Shown here: positions 37,324 to 45,919 of the stretch, piece after piece
How the letters are laid out: each line of letters opens with the position of its first letter
Position numbering within the stretch: the stretch's first letter is position 1
Source of the DNA: Saprospiraceae bacterium
GTDB lineage: Bacteria; Bacteroidota; Bacteroidia; Chitinophagales; Saprospiraceae
Direction: 5' to 3'
Length of the DNA: 64,000 nt
NCBI GenBank assembly: GCA_020629715.1
Contig: JAHDCU010000003.1
Location: forward strand, 372,879-436,878
The notes under the pieces: generated by a model
What the model was told of the DNA's origin: nothing
The model's input: only the letters and a program-made list of their open reading frames with translations
Database searches by the model: none
Position numbers and translations under genes: made by a program

Positions 37324-37794
37324 TTACTGAACAGACTCGTACATAGCCCTGACTTGATCTTCAGTAAACGTACCGAATAGCCCAGTCTGATATATATATT
37401 CTCTATCACCCATGAGTTTCACGAATCGAAAATCGTAGTTCACATTGGTATCATCTATTTTCTTTTCGTAGATAAATCCTTGATCGTACTCTTCTAAAAT
37501 CTTAGAGAAAAATGGTCCAGCTTTTACTTGTTCTTTTTGCTCAGATAGTACTTTACTGACCTCTATTGTATTGGCATCACTAGCATATACTTGTACATTA
37601 TAATCATCACCACTGGTGATCACCACATCATTCATCACTCCTAGATCATGTGCCTCTACTTTTGCACCTTCTGGAGCTTTGACATCTATAGGCATACCGT
37701 ATTGTAATAGACTGAGGGCTTTATAATCATCTACTGGATTATTCTTACAAGAGTATAGCATTACGAAAGCAAATAGGGCGATAAATATTCTCAT
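37324..37794 (-). CDS. Lipoprotein of unknown function
   Basis: A 156-residue lipoprotein with lipobox LYSC (MRIFIALFAFVMLYSCKNN). The mature part has two short beta-rich halves: MPIDVKAPEGAKVEAHDLGVMNDVVITSGDDY, and YEKKIDDTNVNYDFRFVKLMGDREYIYQTG. No catalytic motif is visible and I do not recognise the family. Convergent with the BlaR1-like gene. No gene follows it closely, so it is probably transcribed alone. Confidence 0.7.
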   Translation of the reverse strand: MRIFIALFAFVMLYSCKNNPVDDYKALSLLQYGMPIDVKAPEGAKVEAHDLGVMNDVVITSGDDYNVQVYASDANTIEVSKVLSEQKEQVKAGPFFSKILEEYDQGFIYEKKIDDTNVNYDFRFVKLMGDREYIYQTGLFGTFTEDQVRAMYESVQ

Positions 37795-37840
37795 GATTTC
37801 AATAATTAGAATGCGAAGATAGCCTTTTTAAAAATTCAAA

Positions 37841-37868
37841 AGCCCACTACACGACATGCGAGTGGGCT
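37841..37868 (-). terminator. Terminator after the thioredoxin-like gene
   Basis: AGCCCACT (37841-37848) and AGTGGGCT (37861-37868) are perfect arms. On the minus strand the hairpin is followed by TTTGAATTTTT. Confidence 0.75.
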
Positions 37869-37895
37869 CATTGATGGTAAATGTGCTTGTATTAT

Positions 37896-38501
37896 TTATT
37901 TCACTGTCTTGATGCTACATCCAATTGCCTTAGTCTCCGCAGGATCAGGATTTTTTCCCATCTCAAGGGCAGCAATAGCGTCTTCAAGATATTTAACCTC
38001 TACTGCCTCAGCGTCTCTAGCACTATCGTCAATAGCACCTATATATTTTACTACTCTATCAGCATCTAATAAAAATACATGAGGAGTCTTCGTCGCTCCA
38101 TATTGAGGATATATCTTTTGACCATCATCAAATAGATAGTCAAATGTAAATCCTTTCTCCTTTGCTCTTTCTTGCATAGCAACATAGCTATCTGCTGGTT
38201 GAGCTTCTGGATCATTAGGATTAATTGCGATCACTGGATATCCCTTAGGTGCATATCTATTATGTAAATCAATAAGTCGATCTTCATACATAACCGCATA
38301 TGGACAATGATTGCATGTGAAGGTGACAATATATCCTTTTACATCTTTGTAGTCAGCCAAGGACTTCATCTTGCCATCTACATTAAGAAGAGAAAAATCA
38401 GTAGCCGTGTCACCAATTTTATAACCCGTTCCTTTATCAATGGTAAAAGAGAACAATCCGATCAAGGCCATCGCCAAAGTAAAGCTAAATAGTTGTTTCA
38501 T
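37896..38501 (-). CDS. Exported thioredoxin-fold (AhpC/TSA-type) protein
   Basis: A 201-residue periplasmic redox protein. The signal peptide ends near FSFTID. The redoxin domain has IGDTATDFSLLNVDGK, the redox motif FTCNHCPYA (CxxC in a thioredoxin-type active site), the cis-Pro in TKTPHVFLLD, and a distal Cys in AIGCSIK near the end. This is the form common in Bacteroidota, with NHC rather than GPC between the cysteines. A likely role is reducing disulfides or peroxides in the periplasm. It lies 21 bp after the TlpA-like gene and probably shares its transcript. Confidence 0.88.
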   Translation of the reverse strand: MKQLFSFTLAMALIGLFSFTIDKGTGYKIGDTATDFSLLNVDGKMKSLADYKDVKGYIVTFTCNHCPYAVMYEDRLIDLHNRYAPKGYPVIAINPNDPEAQPADSYVAMQERAKEKGFTFDYLFDDGQKIYPQYGATKTPHVFLLDADRVVKYIGAIDDSARDAEAVEVKYLEDAIAALEMGKNPDPAETKAIGCSIKTVK

Positions 38502-38522
38502 ATCTAAAATTTAGGTTTTGTG

Positions 38523-39011
38523 TTATTTCAATGTGTTTATAATTTCCTCTAGTTCGCCAAGCGAATGAAAAGCTTGTTCTTTAAAGATGCGCTGATTTCC
38601 TTTATAGAAAATGGTAATGGGTATAGCACCACTCCAATCTGGATCAACTTTAGGAATCCAGTCATTGGTTTTAGGATCGTCGAATACAATGGTTGGAGCT
38701 GTATATTCATTCTTATGTAAAAACGGAATTACTTTCTTCTCTACATGTTTATCCCAATCTATGGAGACTAACAAAACCTCTACTCCAGCATCTTTATATT
38801 TCTGATGTAGCTCTTCAAAATATGGTAGCTCTTTGACACAAGGGCCGCACCAGGTCGCCCAAAAATTAACTACATGTATTTTATCATCTTTATGCTCGAA
38901 AACCTGCTTGAACTCATCGAAAGTCTTGTACACTTTGATATCATCGTATTGCTGTGCTGATAATGTAAGACTCACAACCAATAAAGACAGAAATATAATA
39001 TACCTCATCAT
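38523..39011 (-). CDS. TlpA-like periplasmic thioredoxin
   Basis: A 162-residue protein starting at the ATG at 39011 (MMRYIIFLSLLVVSLTLSAQ, a good signal peptide); the open frame reaches a TTG at 39026. The thioredoxin domain contains VVNFWATWCGPCVKELPYF with the CGPC site, the VEVLLVSIDWDKH strand, and the cis-Pro in GAIPITIF. This is the TlpA/ResA type that donates electrons, for example in cytochrome c maturation. It is first of a two-gene thioredoxin unit. Confidence 0.92.
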   Translation of the reverse strand: MMRYIIFLSLLVVSLTLSAQQYDDIKVYKTFDEFKQVFEHKDDKIHVVNFWATWCGPCVKELPYFEELHQKYKDAGVEVLLVSIDWDKHVEKKVIPFLHKNEYTAPTIVFDDPKTNDWIPKVDPDWSGAIPITIFYKGNQRIFKEQAFHSLGELEEIINTLK

Positions 39012-39154
39012 GTTTAGAAAACTCAAATTGAGAGTATATGTTTTGTTCTGTAAGAAATAAGGGTTTTAAAGTTTTGTTACCATTTTGTATTGCACGGAGT
39101 TAGTTAGAGATAGTAATAGAAAAAGTAAAATTCTCAACTGCTTACTAATCCACT

Positions 39155-39170
39155 GACAACTAGTCCACTA
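39155..39170. repeat. Two octamer units next to the dnaE stop
   Basis: GACAACTA (39155-39162) and GTCCACTA (39163-39170), the same family and orientation as the array at 31398-31429, again ending beside the stop codon of a minus-strand gene. Confidence 0.5.
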
Positions 39171-39175
39171 CACCC

Positions 39176-42100
39176 TTAATTCAACTTATAATCAACACCA
39201 AGATCCTCCAGAGCCTGCACAAACTTATAGTCTGCTAAAACATGTTTTTGATCAGTCACCAAAGGAAGTTTCATACCATTATGATGTACAACAACCTTCA
39301 TTTTATGCTCACCGCTACTATTCTGGTATAGTTCGCCAAGGCTATTGACGAGTTCTTCTGATACCTTTTGTAAAGGAAGTGAGATAGTGATTGATTTCGT
39401 TTTGACTTTACCGATGGTTTCAAGAAGTTTCATCTCCTTGATCTTAAAATTGTACCGATCTTGATTGTAGTATTTTTGGTTCATGCCCTCGATATATAGC
39501 ACTTGACCTTGTACCAGTAGTGTTTTAAATCGCTGATAGTCTTCTCCAAAAAGATTGATATCTAGCGAACCCGTATAATCTTGAATGGTCAATTTTCCAT
39601 ACTCGGTACCACGTTGTGATACTCCATGAAAAACAGAAGTTACCATTCCTGCAATATTGACCATCCGTTCTTTGAGTTGATCTACTCGATCAAGAGGACA
39701 ATTAACAAAAGTCTCTAATTCTAGTCTAAAGTCATCCAATGGATGGCCACTCAGATATACCCCAGCTACTTCTTTTTCTTTGTCTAACAAGACAACATTA
39801 CTCCACTCTTCTTGCACCGAAAACTTGGGTACAGGCAGTACTTCATCTTGCATCCCTCCAAACAATGAATTTTGGCTACTCTCCGCTTGTTTTTGGTATA
39901 GATTACCCCACTTAAGAGCATGCTCTATCAGTGTAGAATATTTCTCAGATGGTGCAAAGTAAGTGCTACGAGTCACTCCTTCAAATGTATCAAATGCACC
40001 GCCATAGGCAAGACTTTCCATGCATTTCTTATTGACTGCACGTAAGTTAACTCGCTTCGTTATGTCAAATATATCCGTAAAATCACCATCCTTATCTCTA
40101 GCCTCAATTAGGGCAGAAACTGGCCCCTCTCCTACTCCTTTGAGTGCCGATAATCCAAATCGAATTTGATCATTTTTATTGACGGTAAATTTCATTTGAC
40201 TCTCGTTGACATCAGGCCCAAGTACCTCGAGTTTCATACGCTTGCATTCACGTAAAAAGAAGTTGACCTTACTGATATCGTTCTTATTATGATTGAGCAC
40301 CGAAGCCATATAAGCTTGTGGATAATGCGCCTTTAGATAAGCTGTCTGAAAAGCCACATAAGCATAGCACGTACTATGCGATTTGTTGAATGCATATGAT
40401 GCAAATGCCTCCCAATCTTTCCATATTTTTTTGACCACTTTTTCTGGATGTCCATTCTTTTCGCAGCCTTCTAGAAACTTAGGGAACATCTCATCAATCA
40501 GCTTCTTTTTCTTTTTACCCATCGCCTTTCTTAGCATATCTGCTTCCCCCTTTGAGAAGTTCGCTAGTTTTTGCGAAAGCAACATCACTTGCTCCTGATA
40601 GACAGTAATACCATAGGTTTCTTCCAGATGCTCTTCCATAGCATCTAGATCAAACTCTACGTCCTCCCGACCATGCTTACGAGCAATAAAATTGGGTATA
40701 TAAGCCATCGGTCCAGGTCGATAGAGGGCATTCATGGCTATGACATCCTCAAACTTATTGGGTTTGAGATCTTTGAGGTGTTTTTGCATACCCGGTGACT
40801 CGTACTGGAATACACCGATTGTTTCTCCGTTGGAAAATAGCTCATATGTCTTTTCATCTTCCAGATCTACATCATCAATATCCAGATCTACACCATATCG
40901 ATCTTTGACAATTTTGACGGCATCTTTAATAATGGTCAATGTCTTGAGACCCAAGAAATCCATCTTAAGTAGACCCGCATCTTCTGCAACGCTATTATCA
41001 AACTGTGAGACCAGCATCTCTGAGTCCTTGGCCTTACTTACGGGAACATAGTTCGTGATATCATCGGGAGTGATAATCACTCCACAGGCATGAATACCCG
41101 TATTTCTTACGCTACCCTCTAGCTTTTTAGCACTTTGAATGAGTTCACCGATTTGACTTTTTTCTTCCGAAAGCTTCCTAAACGCATATGCCTTGTCTAC
41201 ATCGTCACCATTCATGGCAGACTTGAGCTTCGGATCTATATCGTCGTCGGCAAGAACTTTTTTAAGGCTGGCGCTCAGATTAGTTGGGAATGATTTTGCC
41301 ACTTTATCGACCTCATGTATGGGTACATTCATCACTCGACCTACATCGCGGAGAGACATACGAGCAGCCATAGTACCATAGGTAATGATCTGCGCTACTT
41401 GGCGCTGACCATATTTTTCGATAACATAATCGATTACTTTGGCTCTACCTTCATCATCAAAATCGATATCGATATCCGGCATGCTGACCCGCTCTGGATT
41501 GAGAAAACGCTCAAAAAGTAAATCGTACTTGATCGGATCGATATTGGTAATTCCAAGACAATATGCTACAGCAGATCCTGCCGCCGATCCTCTACCCGGA
41601 CCAACGGATACACCCATTTCACGTGCTGTACTGGTAAAATCTTGTACAATCAAGAAGTAGCCTGGATAACCAGAATTATTGATAACCTGCAGTTCAAAAT
41701 TGAGTCTTGACTCAATGTCTGCCGTTATTTCAGGATAACGTCTACGTGCTCCCTCAAAGGTCAAATGACGTAGAAAATCTTCCTGTGTTGTAAATCCTTG
41801 TGGTAAAGGGAATGCTGGCAAAACTACATCACGTGCAAGCTCCAGAGTCTCTACTTTATCAACGATCTCCATCGTATTATCAAGCGCTTCGGGTACATCT
41901 TGGAAGATATGCCCCATCTCCTTTTGTGTCTTAAAATAGAAGTCTGTACTTGGAAACTTAAAACGCTTTTCCTCTTCTATTAGGGAATTCGTATTGATGC
42001 ACAAAAGTATATCATGTGGTGCTGCATCCTCCTCTTCTACATAGTGGGAGTCATTAGTCGCGATGACTTTGATGTCATGCTTTTTAGCAAAACCAAGCAA

Positions 42101-42700
42101 TATTTGATTGACATCCTCTTGGCTCATGCCTGTATCATCGATCTGCTCCAGACCACGATGCCGTTGCAATTCTATATAGTAATCATCACCAAAAATATCA
42201 AGCCACCATTTTAGTTTCTCTTCTGCTTCTTCGATTTTACCCTTCAGTATGGTCTGCGGTATCTCAGCACCAATACAACAACTAGTGGCAATCACCCCTT
42301 CAGAAAACTTAGGTAATACGGTCTTATCTATACGAGGAAACTTTTGGTACATTCCCTCGGTAAAACCGAGCGAACATAGTTTTGCCAGATTTTGATATCC
42401 TATCCTATTTTTGGCCAATAATAACTGATGATATCGTTTGTCCCGCTCTCCTGCAGATCTTGAGAAACTCTTTTTAAATCGATCTTCTACGAGATAAAAC
42501 TCACAACCAATTATAGGCTTTACACCAGCTTTGTTTGCTTCTGCAACAAACTTAAAAGCTCCAAACATATTACCATGATCTGTAAGTGCTACTGCTTTCT
42601 GGCCATCCGCAGCAGCCTTTTTCATCATCGTACCGATATCAGAAGCACCATCCAATAAGGAGTACTGAGTATGACAATGCAGGTGGGCAAATTGTGGCAT
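39176..42700 (-). CDS. dnaE: DNA polymerase III subunit alpha
   Basis: Catalytic subunit of the replicative polymerase, 1174 residues. PHP domain at the N-terminus (HLHCHTQYSLLDGA, 7-20, and LTDHGNMFG). Palm motif GPGRGSAAGS (367-376) and the metal aspartates in PDIDIDFDDEGR (Asp409 and Asp411, equivalent to E. coli Asp401/Asp403); a third Asp lies in LLKMDFLGLK. Fingers (RPGPMAYIP, GEADMLRKAMGKK), a tandem HhH region (LRFGLSALKGVGEGPV-like) and an OB fold (VNIAGMVTSV...YGKLTIQDYTG) follow. The length is typical of DnaE1. Transcribed alone. Confidence 0.97.
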   Translation of the reverse strand: MPQFAHLHCHTQYSLLDGASDIGTMMKKAAADGQKAVALTDHGNMFGAFKFVAEANKAGVKPIIGCEFYLVEDRFKKSFSRSAGERDKRYHQLLLAKNRIGYQNLAKLCSLGFTEGMYQKFPRIDKTVLPKFSEGVIATSCCIGAEIPQTILKGKIEEAEEKLKWWLDIFGDDYYIELQRHRGLEQIDDTGMSQEDVNQILLGFAKKHDIKVIATNDSHYVEEEDAAPHDILLCINTNSLIEEEKRFKFPSTDFYFKTQKEMGHIFQDVPEALDNTMEIVDKVETLELARDVVLPAFPLPQGFTTQEDFLRHLTFEGARRRYPEITADIESRLNFELQVINNSGYPGYFLIVQDFTSTAREMGVSVGPGRGSAAGSAVAYCLGITNIDPIKYDLLFERFLNPERVSMPDIDIDFDDEGRAKVIDYVIEKYGQRQVAQIITYGTMAARMSLRDVGRVMNVPIHEVDKVAKSFPTNLSASLKKVLADDDIDPKLKSAMNGDDVDKAYAFRKLSEEKSQIGELIQSAKKLEGSVRNTGIHACGVIITPDDITNYVPVSKAKDSEMLVSQFDNSVAEDAGLLKMDFLGLKTLTIIKDAVKIVKDRYGVDLDIDDVDLEDEKTYELFSNGETIGVFQYESPGMQKHLKDLKPNKFEDVIAMNALYRPGPMAYIPNFIARKHGREDVEFDLDAMEEHLEETYGITVYQEQVMLLSQKLANFSKGEADMLRKAMGKKKKKLIDEMFPKFLEGCEKNGHPEKVVKKIWKDWEAFASYAFNKSHSTCYAYVAFQTAYLKAHYPQAYMASVLNHNKNDISKVNFFLRECKRMKLEVLGPDVNESQMKFTVNKNDQIRFGLSALKGVGEGPVSALIEARDKDGDFTDIFDITKRVNLRAVNKKCMESLAYGGAFDTFEGVTRSTYFAPSEKYSTLIEHALKWGNLYQKQAESSQNSLFGGMQDEVLPVPKFSVQEEWSNVVLLDKEKEVAGVYLSGHPLDDFRLELETFVNCPLDRVDQLKERMVNIAGMVTSVFHGVSQRGTEYGKLTIQDYTGSLDINLFGEDYQRFKTLLVQGQVLYIEGMNQKYYNQDRYNFKIKEMKLLETIGKVKTKSITISLPLQKVSEELVNSLGELYQNSSGEHKMKVVVHHNGMKLPLVTDQKHVLADYKFVQALEDLGVDYKLN

Positions 42701-42882
42701 GTGATTGAGTTTCGGTTCGTATACCTATACCCTATAAAGGGTAAGTGGTAAATATAGTTTTTTTGATTTGTAGTGTATGCATCTATCTAATAGAGAGCTA
42801 CTACATATTGCATAATTATAATTTGATCTAGAAACATGACAAATCTAAATCTGAAGTCTACTGACAACTAACAAGTTTTATT

Positions 42883-42890
42883 TACATTTG
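42883..42890 (+). promoter_or_regulatory. -7 promoter element for tRNA-Leu
   Basis: TACATTTG is a perfect TAnnTTTG, 17 bp before the first tRNA base. CTG (42861-42863) stands at the -33 position with N19 spacing. Confidence 0.6.
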
Positions 42891-42906
42891 CAATCCGAAT
42901 ATAAAA

Positions 42907-42990
42907 GCCCGGGTGCTGGAATTGGTAGACAGGCATGGTTGAGGGCCATGTGTCCTTTAGGGCGTGAGGGTTCGACTCCCTCTCCGGGCA
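42907..42990 (+). tRNA. tRNA-Leu (anticodon GAG)
   Basis: An 84-nt type II tRNA: acceptor stem GCCCGGG/TCCGGGC with one G-T pair and discriminator A; anticodon arm CATGG-TTGAGGG-CCATG giving anticodon GAG (reads CUC/CUU); long variable arm; TTCGA T-loop with stem GAGGG/CCCTC. CCA is not encoded. A promoter element lies directly upstream and a strong terminator downstream, so it is a single-gene unit. Confidence 0.97.
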
Positions 42991-42996
42991 CTTGCA

Positions 42997-43030
42997 AAAA
43001 GCTTCAAGATTAGTTTCTTGGAGCTTTTTT
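42997..43030 (+). terminator. Terminator after tRNA-Leu
   Basis: AAAAGCTTCAAGA pairs with TCTTGGAGCTTTT (one mismatch) around a short loop and continues into T6. Confidence 0.88.
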
Positions 43031-43083
43031 CGTTTTGAGATGGCATAGATCATTTCTTTTATAAAATATATGATTCTTTTGAC

Positions 43084-43130
43084 GTGTCATATTTTATGTG
43101 TTATAATTTATGTGTTATAATTTATAACAC
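43084..43130 (+). promoter_or_regulatory. 14-bp tandem repeat x3 ending in a perfect palindrome (operator-like)
   Basis: Three back-to-back 14-bp units: GTGTCATATTTTAT (43084), GTGTTATAATTTAT (43098) and GTGTTATAATTTAT (43112), then AACAC. The last unit with AACAC forms the perfect dyad GTGTTATAA-T-TTATAACAC (43112-43130). The array ends 12 bp before the GTG start of the AAA ATPase gene. It looks like a repeated binding site for a regulator of that gene, possibly the ATPase's own winged-helix end. Confidence 0.65.
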
Positions 43131-43142
43131 TATCTTTATAAT

Positions 43143-44276
43143 GTGTTCAATCCATTTTTCATACAACGGTACGGTGGTCCAGAGTATTTTTGTGATCGTC
43201 AAGATGAGATCAACCGTCTCGTCAGCATAGCCACCAATCATAGGTCAGTAGTAATGCACTCCATGCGTAGGCTCGGTAAAACTGGACTTATACAGCACCT
43301 ACAACATATACTCAAGGCTAAATATAATTATAAAACCGTCTATATCGATGTACTTGATAGCTACTCTGATGAATCCTTTGTAGCACAGCTGGTCTCAGCA
43401 TGTGCTCAACAGCTTTTTGATGAACAAGCAACTATGATTACCAAAGTTGGCAAATTTTTCAATCGGTACAAACCTAAATTTAGCTTTGATTCTTTGACTG
43501 GTAATCCCAGTATAGAACTTGAAATAAAAACAAAAACTGATGTAGACCTTAGTCTAGAAACCATCTTCAAACTCCTAAATGAATCAAAACAATCTATACA
43601 TATCGCAATTGATGAATTTCAGCAGATCGCACAGTATAAAAACCCGAGCAAGATAGATGCAACCTTACGTAAATACCTTGCTCAAACCAAGCAAGTACAA
43701 GTACTATTTAGTGGAAGTCAAAGACATCTGTTGCTTGATCTTTTTAATAACCCAAAGAAGCCCATGTTTGCCTCGGCAGATCATATGGAACTACATGAAA
43801 TACCTTATACCGAATACTCAGAGTTTATCATAAGGATGTTTAAAAATAATGATCGATCTATAGATGAACGTGTAGTCCACCAAGTATTACAATGGACAAG
43901 GTCACATACATTCTACACCCAATCCATCTGCAACAGGCTCTATGCGATTCAAAAAGAACATATCGGTGAAAAAGATCTTATTCTCGTACAGAGGCAAGTG
44001 ATGAAAGAATATGAAATGACATTTCTGAGTTACCGTAATATTCTCTCTAAAAATCAATATCAGGTACTAAAATCTATAGCCAAAGAAACACAAGTACGAA
44101 GTGTAAGAGCCAAAGATTTTAGTGGTAAATACGGCATAGCTAGTAGTACTGCCCAACAATCACTCGATTACCTAGTAGACAAAGAGCTTGTTTATGAAAA
44201 ACTGGATAAAGAAGGTAGTCTATACTTTGTATATGATTTATTCTTAGCTCGTTGGTTAGAACGAGTTGAGCATTAA
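43143..44276 (+). CDS. AAA family ATPase with C-terminal winged helix
   Basis: A 377-residue STAND-like/archaeal-type ATPase. The N-terminal PFFIQRYGGPEYFCDRQDE segment precedes a P-loop HSMRRLGKTGL (R-x-G-K-T form). Walker B is IHIAIDEFQQI, and sensor-1 like VQVLFSGSQRHLL follows. The last 75 residues (YQVLKSIAKETQVRSVRAKDF...STAQQSLDYLVDKELVYE) form a winged helix. The start is GTG; an overlapping ATG at 43141 is out of frame. Proteins of this family are common and mostly uncharacterised. The repeat array directly upstream suggests tight, possibly self-directed, control. It is a single gene between tRNA-Leu and a convergent membrane protein gene. Confidence 0.85.
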   Translation: MFNPFFIQRYGGPEYFCDRQDEINRLVSIATNHRSVVMHSMRRLGKTGLIQHLQHILKAKYNYKTVYIDVLDSYSDESFVAQLVSACAQQLFDEQATMITKVGKFFNRYKPKFSFDSLTGNPSIELEIKTKTDVDLSLETIFKLLNESKQSIHIAIDEFQQIAQYKNPSKIDATLRKYLAQTKQVQVLFSGSQRHLLLDLFNNPKKPMFASADHMELHEIPYTEYSEFIIRMFKNNDRSIDERVVHQVLQWTRSHTFYTQSICNRLYAIQKEHIGEKDLILVQRQVMKEYEMTFLSYRNILSKNQYQVLKSIAKETQVRSVRAKDFSGKYGIASSTAQQSLDYLVDKELVYEKLDKEGSLYFVYDLFLARWLERVEH

Positions 44277-44286
44277 TCAAATTCAA

Positions 44287-44889
44287 TTATCTCAAATGCC
44301 TATAATTTTTTTTAAGCTTCATAATGCCATGACGATCAGACCACGGAGTTAAAAACGTTGAGGACAGTCTCCTGTCATAATCTTTGTAAACAAAAAGCTC
44401 ATCTTCATATAACTCCTCCATAGCTGTTGTTCCATTCAAAACTATTTTGGTGACAAATCCTCTAGCAATTATACCTTTACTAGATTTTGTGCAAGGTGTA
44501 TAGTACCATCCATGGAAATCATTACAACTAAATACAATCTGTCGCAGAAAAGGAATTTCATTCAATAAAGATTGATTCACCTTTTCTTCGTCGAGATTAT
44601 AGTTGCCAATATAAATCGAATCCACCTTAGCAATCAAGTCGAATGAACCTCTTCGAGTAAATGAGTACTTCGGGTCAATAAAAATTGTAACCTTATTGTA
44701 AGTATCAAAAAAGGCTCTATAATCATTCATACTACAACCATCGTAAATGGTACTTGGGTAACAAGATTCTATCTTTTTTTTAAAATTATTCCTAGGAATA
44801 TTAAAGATCAATAGGACCATAGCAATCAAAAACCATGATCCAACTATAATAACAGCATTGCGTTGAACAACTTCAGGCGATTGTGACAT
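44287..44889 (-). CDS. Membrane-anchored protein of unknown function
   Basis: A 200-residue protein with one N-terminal transmembrane helix (AVIIVGSWFLIAMVLLIF, about 12-29) and a 165-residue exposed domain containing cysteines in ESCYPS, DGCSM, FSCNDF and TPCTKS, an even number that could form disulfides outside the cytoplasm. Strand patterns are visible (NKVTIFIDPKYSF; FVTKIVLNGTTAMEEL). I do not recognise the family. It is convergent with the AAA ATPase gene, 10 bp apart, and monocistronic. Confidence 0.65.
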   Translation of the reverse strand: MSQSPEVVQRNAVIIVGSWFLIAMVLLIFNIPRNNFKKKIESCYPSTIYDGCSMNDYRAFFDTYNKVTIFIDPKYSFTRRGSFDLIAKVDSIYIGNYNLDEEKVNQSLLNEIPFLRQIVFSCNDFHGWYYTPCTKSSKGIIARGFVTKIVLNGTTAMEELYEDELFVYKDYDRRLSSTFLTPWSDRHGIMKLKKNYRHLR

Positions 44890-45013
44890 GGATTAAAACT
44901 CATATACTTATGATCTTCCAAAGGTACTCATAAAAAATTCATATATATGAAACTTTAATACGTAGCATTCGTTTATAACAATGAATGTAGTATGTATTTC
45001 ATAATATAATACA

Positions 45014-45157
45014 TATATTCGCAGTAGACGGGAGTCTGTATAAATCCAAAGAACCTAAAGAAATAATTGGCGTAAGCCTCAAAGAAGTAGTTTTCTTATT
45101 TTGAGACCTTAGTCGAAAGAGCCTGAGTTTGTAACACATCCTTGGGCTCATTTTTTT
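45014..45157 (+). ncRNA. Candidate structured small RNA with its own promoter and terminator
   Basis: A -7-like element TATATTCG (45014-45021, one mismatch to TAnnTTTG) is followed by about 135 nt without an ORF. That stretch folds by eye into: a small hairpin around GACGGGAGTC; a nested helix TAAG.CTCAAAGAA...TTCTT..TTGAG..CTTA (45073-45111); and a 9-bp terminator helix GAGCCTGAG/CTTGGGCTC (45119-45127 with 45141-45149, two G-U pairs) followed by A and seven T. The T tract has plus-strand polarity, but no plus-strand gene precedes it. Its size would suit a 6S-like or regulatory RNA; I cannot assign a family. Confidence 0.45.
45119..45157 (+). terminator. Plus-strand terminator of the candidate small RNA
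   Basis: GAGCCTGAG pairs with CTTGGGCTC over nine positions around a 13-nt loop, followed by A and T7. The reverse strand lacks a T run, so it does not serve the convergent mlaF gene. Confidence 0.65.
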
Positions 45158-45919
45158 CTACCCCCCAAGTGCTCGAGCCTTAAGCTTTTTCAAGAATGGA
45201 GAAGCAAATATAAAATCTTGTAATACTTCGTTTTCACTGTCTATTACCTCTTCCTTACCTCCCTTCCAAGCAAGCTTACCTTGATTGAGCAAACAGATAT
45301 TGTCCCCAATTTCCATTACGGAATTCATATCATGGGTATTGATAACCGTAGTAATATTATTATCGACGGTGATGGTACTTATAAGCTCATCAATCGTAAT
45401 AGCAGTCTTTGGATCTAGTCCAGAGTTGGGTTCATCACAGAATAGATATTTGGGCTGTAATACTATCGCCCTTGCGATACCTACTCGCTTCTGCATACCT
45501 CCACTAATCTCTGATGGGTACTTAAGATTGCTACCTTCTAAACTCACCCTTTCTAGACACAGATCTACACGATCTTGTTTTTCTTTGGCGGTCATCGCAG
45601 TAAACATATCCATTGGAAAGCGGATATTTTCTTCGACATTCATAGAATCAAAAAGTGCATTTCCTTGGAACAGCATTCCAATCTGCATTCGTAGTGCCTT
45701 AAGCTGATCTTTATTTAAACCACCAAGTTGCTGCTGATCATACCAAACACTTCCGTTTGTTGGTTCAAACAGACCTATCAATATCTTGAGCAAAACTGTT
45801 TTCCCAGCTCCAGACTTTCCTATTATAAGGTTATTTTTTCCTGCTTCAAATTCAAAATTTATTCCTTTCAGTACTTCGACATCACCAAAAGACTTCCGTA
45901 TATCTTGGATTCTTATCAT
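45158..45919 (-). CDS. mlaF: MlaF-type ABC transporter ATP-binding protein
   Basis: ATPase of a lipid (phospholipid) ABC transporter that acts with MlaE at the inner membrane. The 253 residues have Walker A GKSGAGKT, the Q-loop LFQGNALFDSM, signature SGGMQKRVGIARAI, Walker B LFCDEPNSGLDP and the switch His in VINTHDM. LFQGNALFDSMNV and MQKRV are typical of the MlaF/Ttg2A group. It starts within the mlaE stop codon (one-base overlap). The MlaD-type substrate protein that would complete the set is not adjacent. Confidence 0.94.
   Translation of the reverse strand: MIRIQDIRKSFGDVEVLKGINFEFEAGKNNLIIGKSGAGKTVLLKILIGLFEPTNGSVWYDQQQLGGLNKDQLKALRMQIGMLFQGNALFDSMNVEENIRFPMDMFTAMTAKEKQDRVDLCLERVSLEGSNLKYPSEISGGMQKRVGIARAIVLQPKYLFCDEPNSGLDPKTAITIDELISTITVDNNITTVINTHDMNSVMEIGDNICLLNQGKLAWKGGKEEVIDSENEVLQDFIFASPFLKKLKARALGG

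Noticed and set aside
40383-41660. Plus-strand ORFs opposite dnaE
   Set aside because: Antisense to a fully recognisable DNA polymerase gene; composition follows the codon pattern of dnaE.
42868-43053. Minus-strand ORF encoding a CPERESNPHAL-type peptide
   Set aside because: It is the antisense translation of tRNA-Leu and its terminator, a well-known false gene in databases.
43084-43130. CRISPR-like reading of the 14-bp repeats
   Set aside because: Units are contiguous with no spacers, too short, and no cas genes are present.
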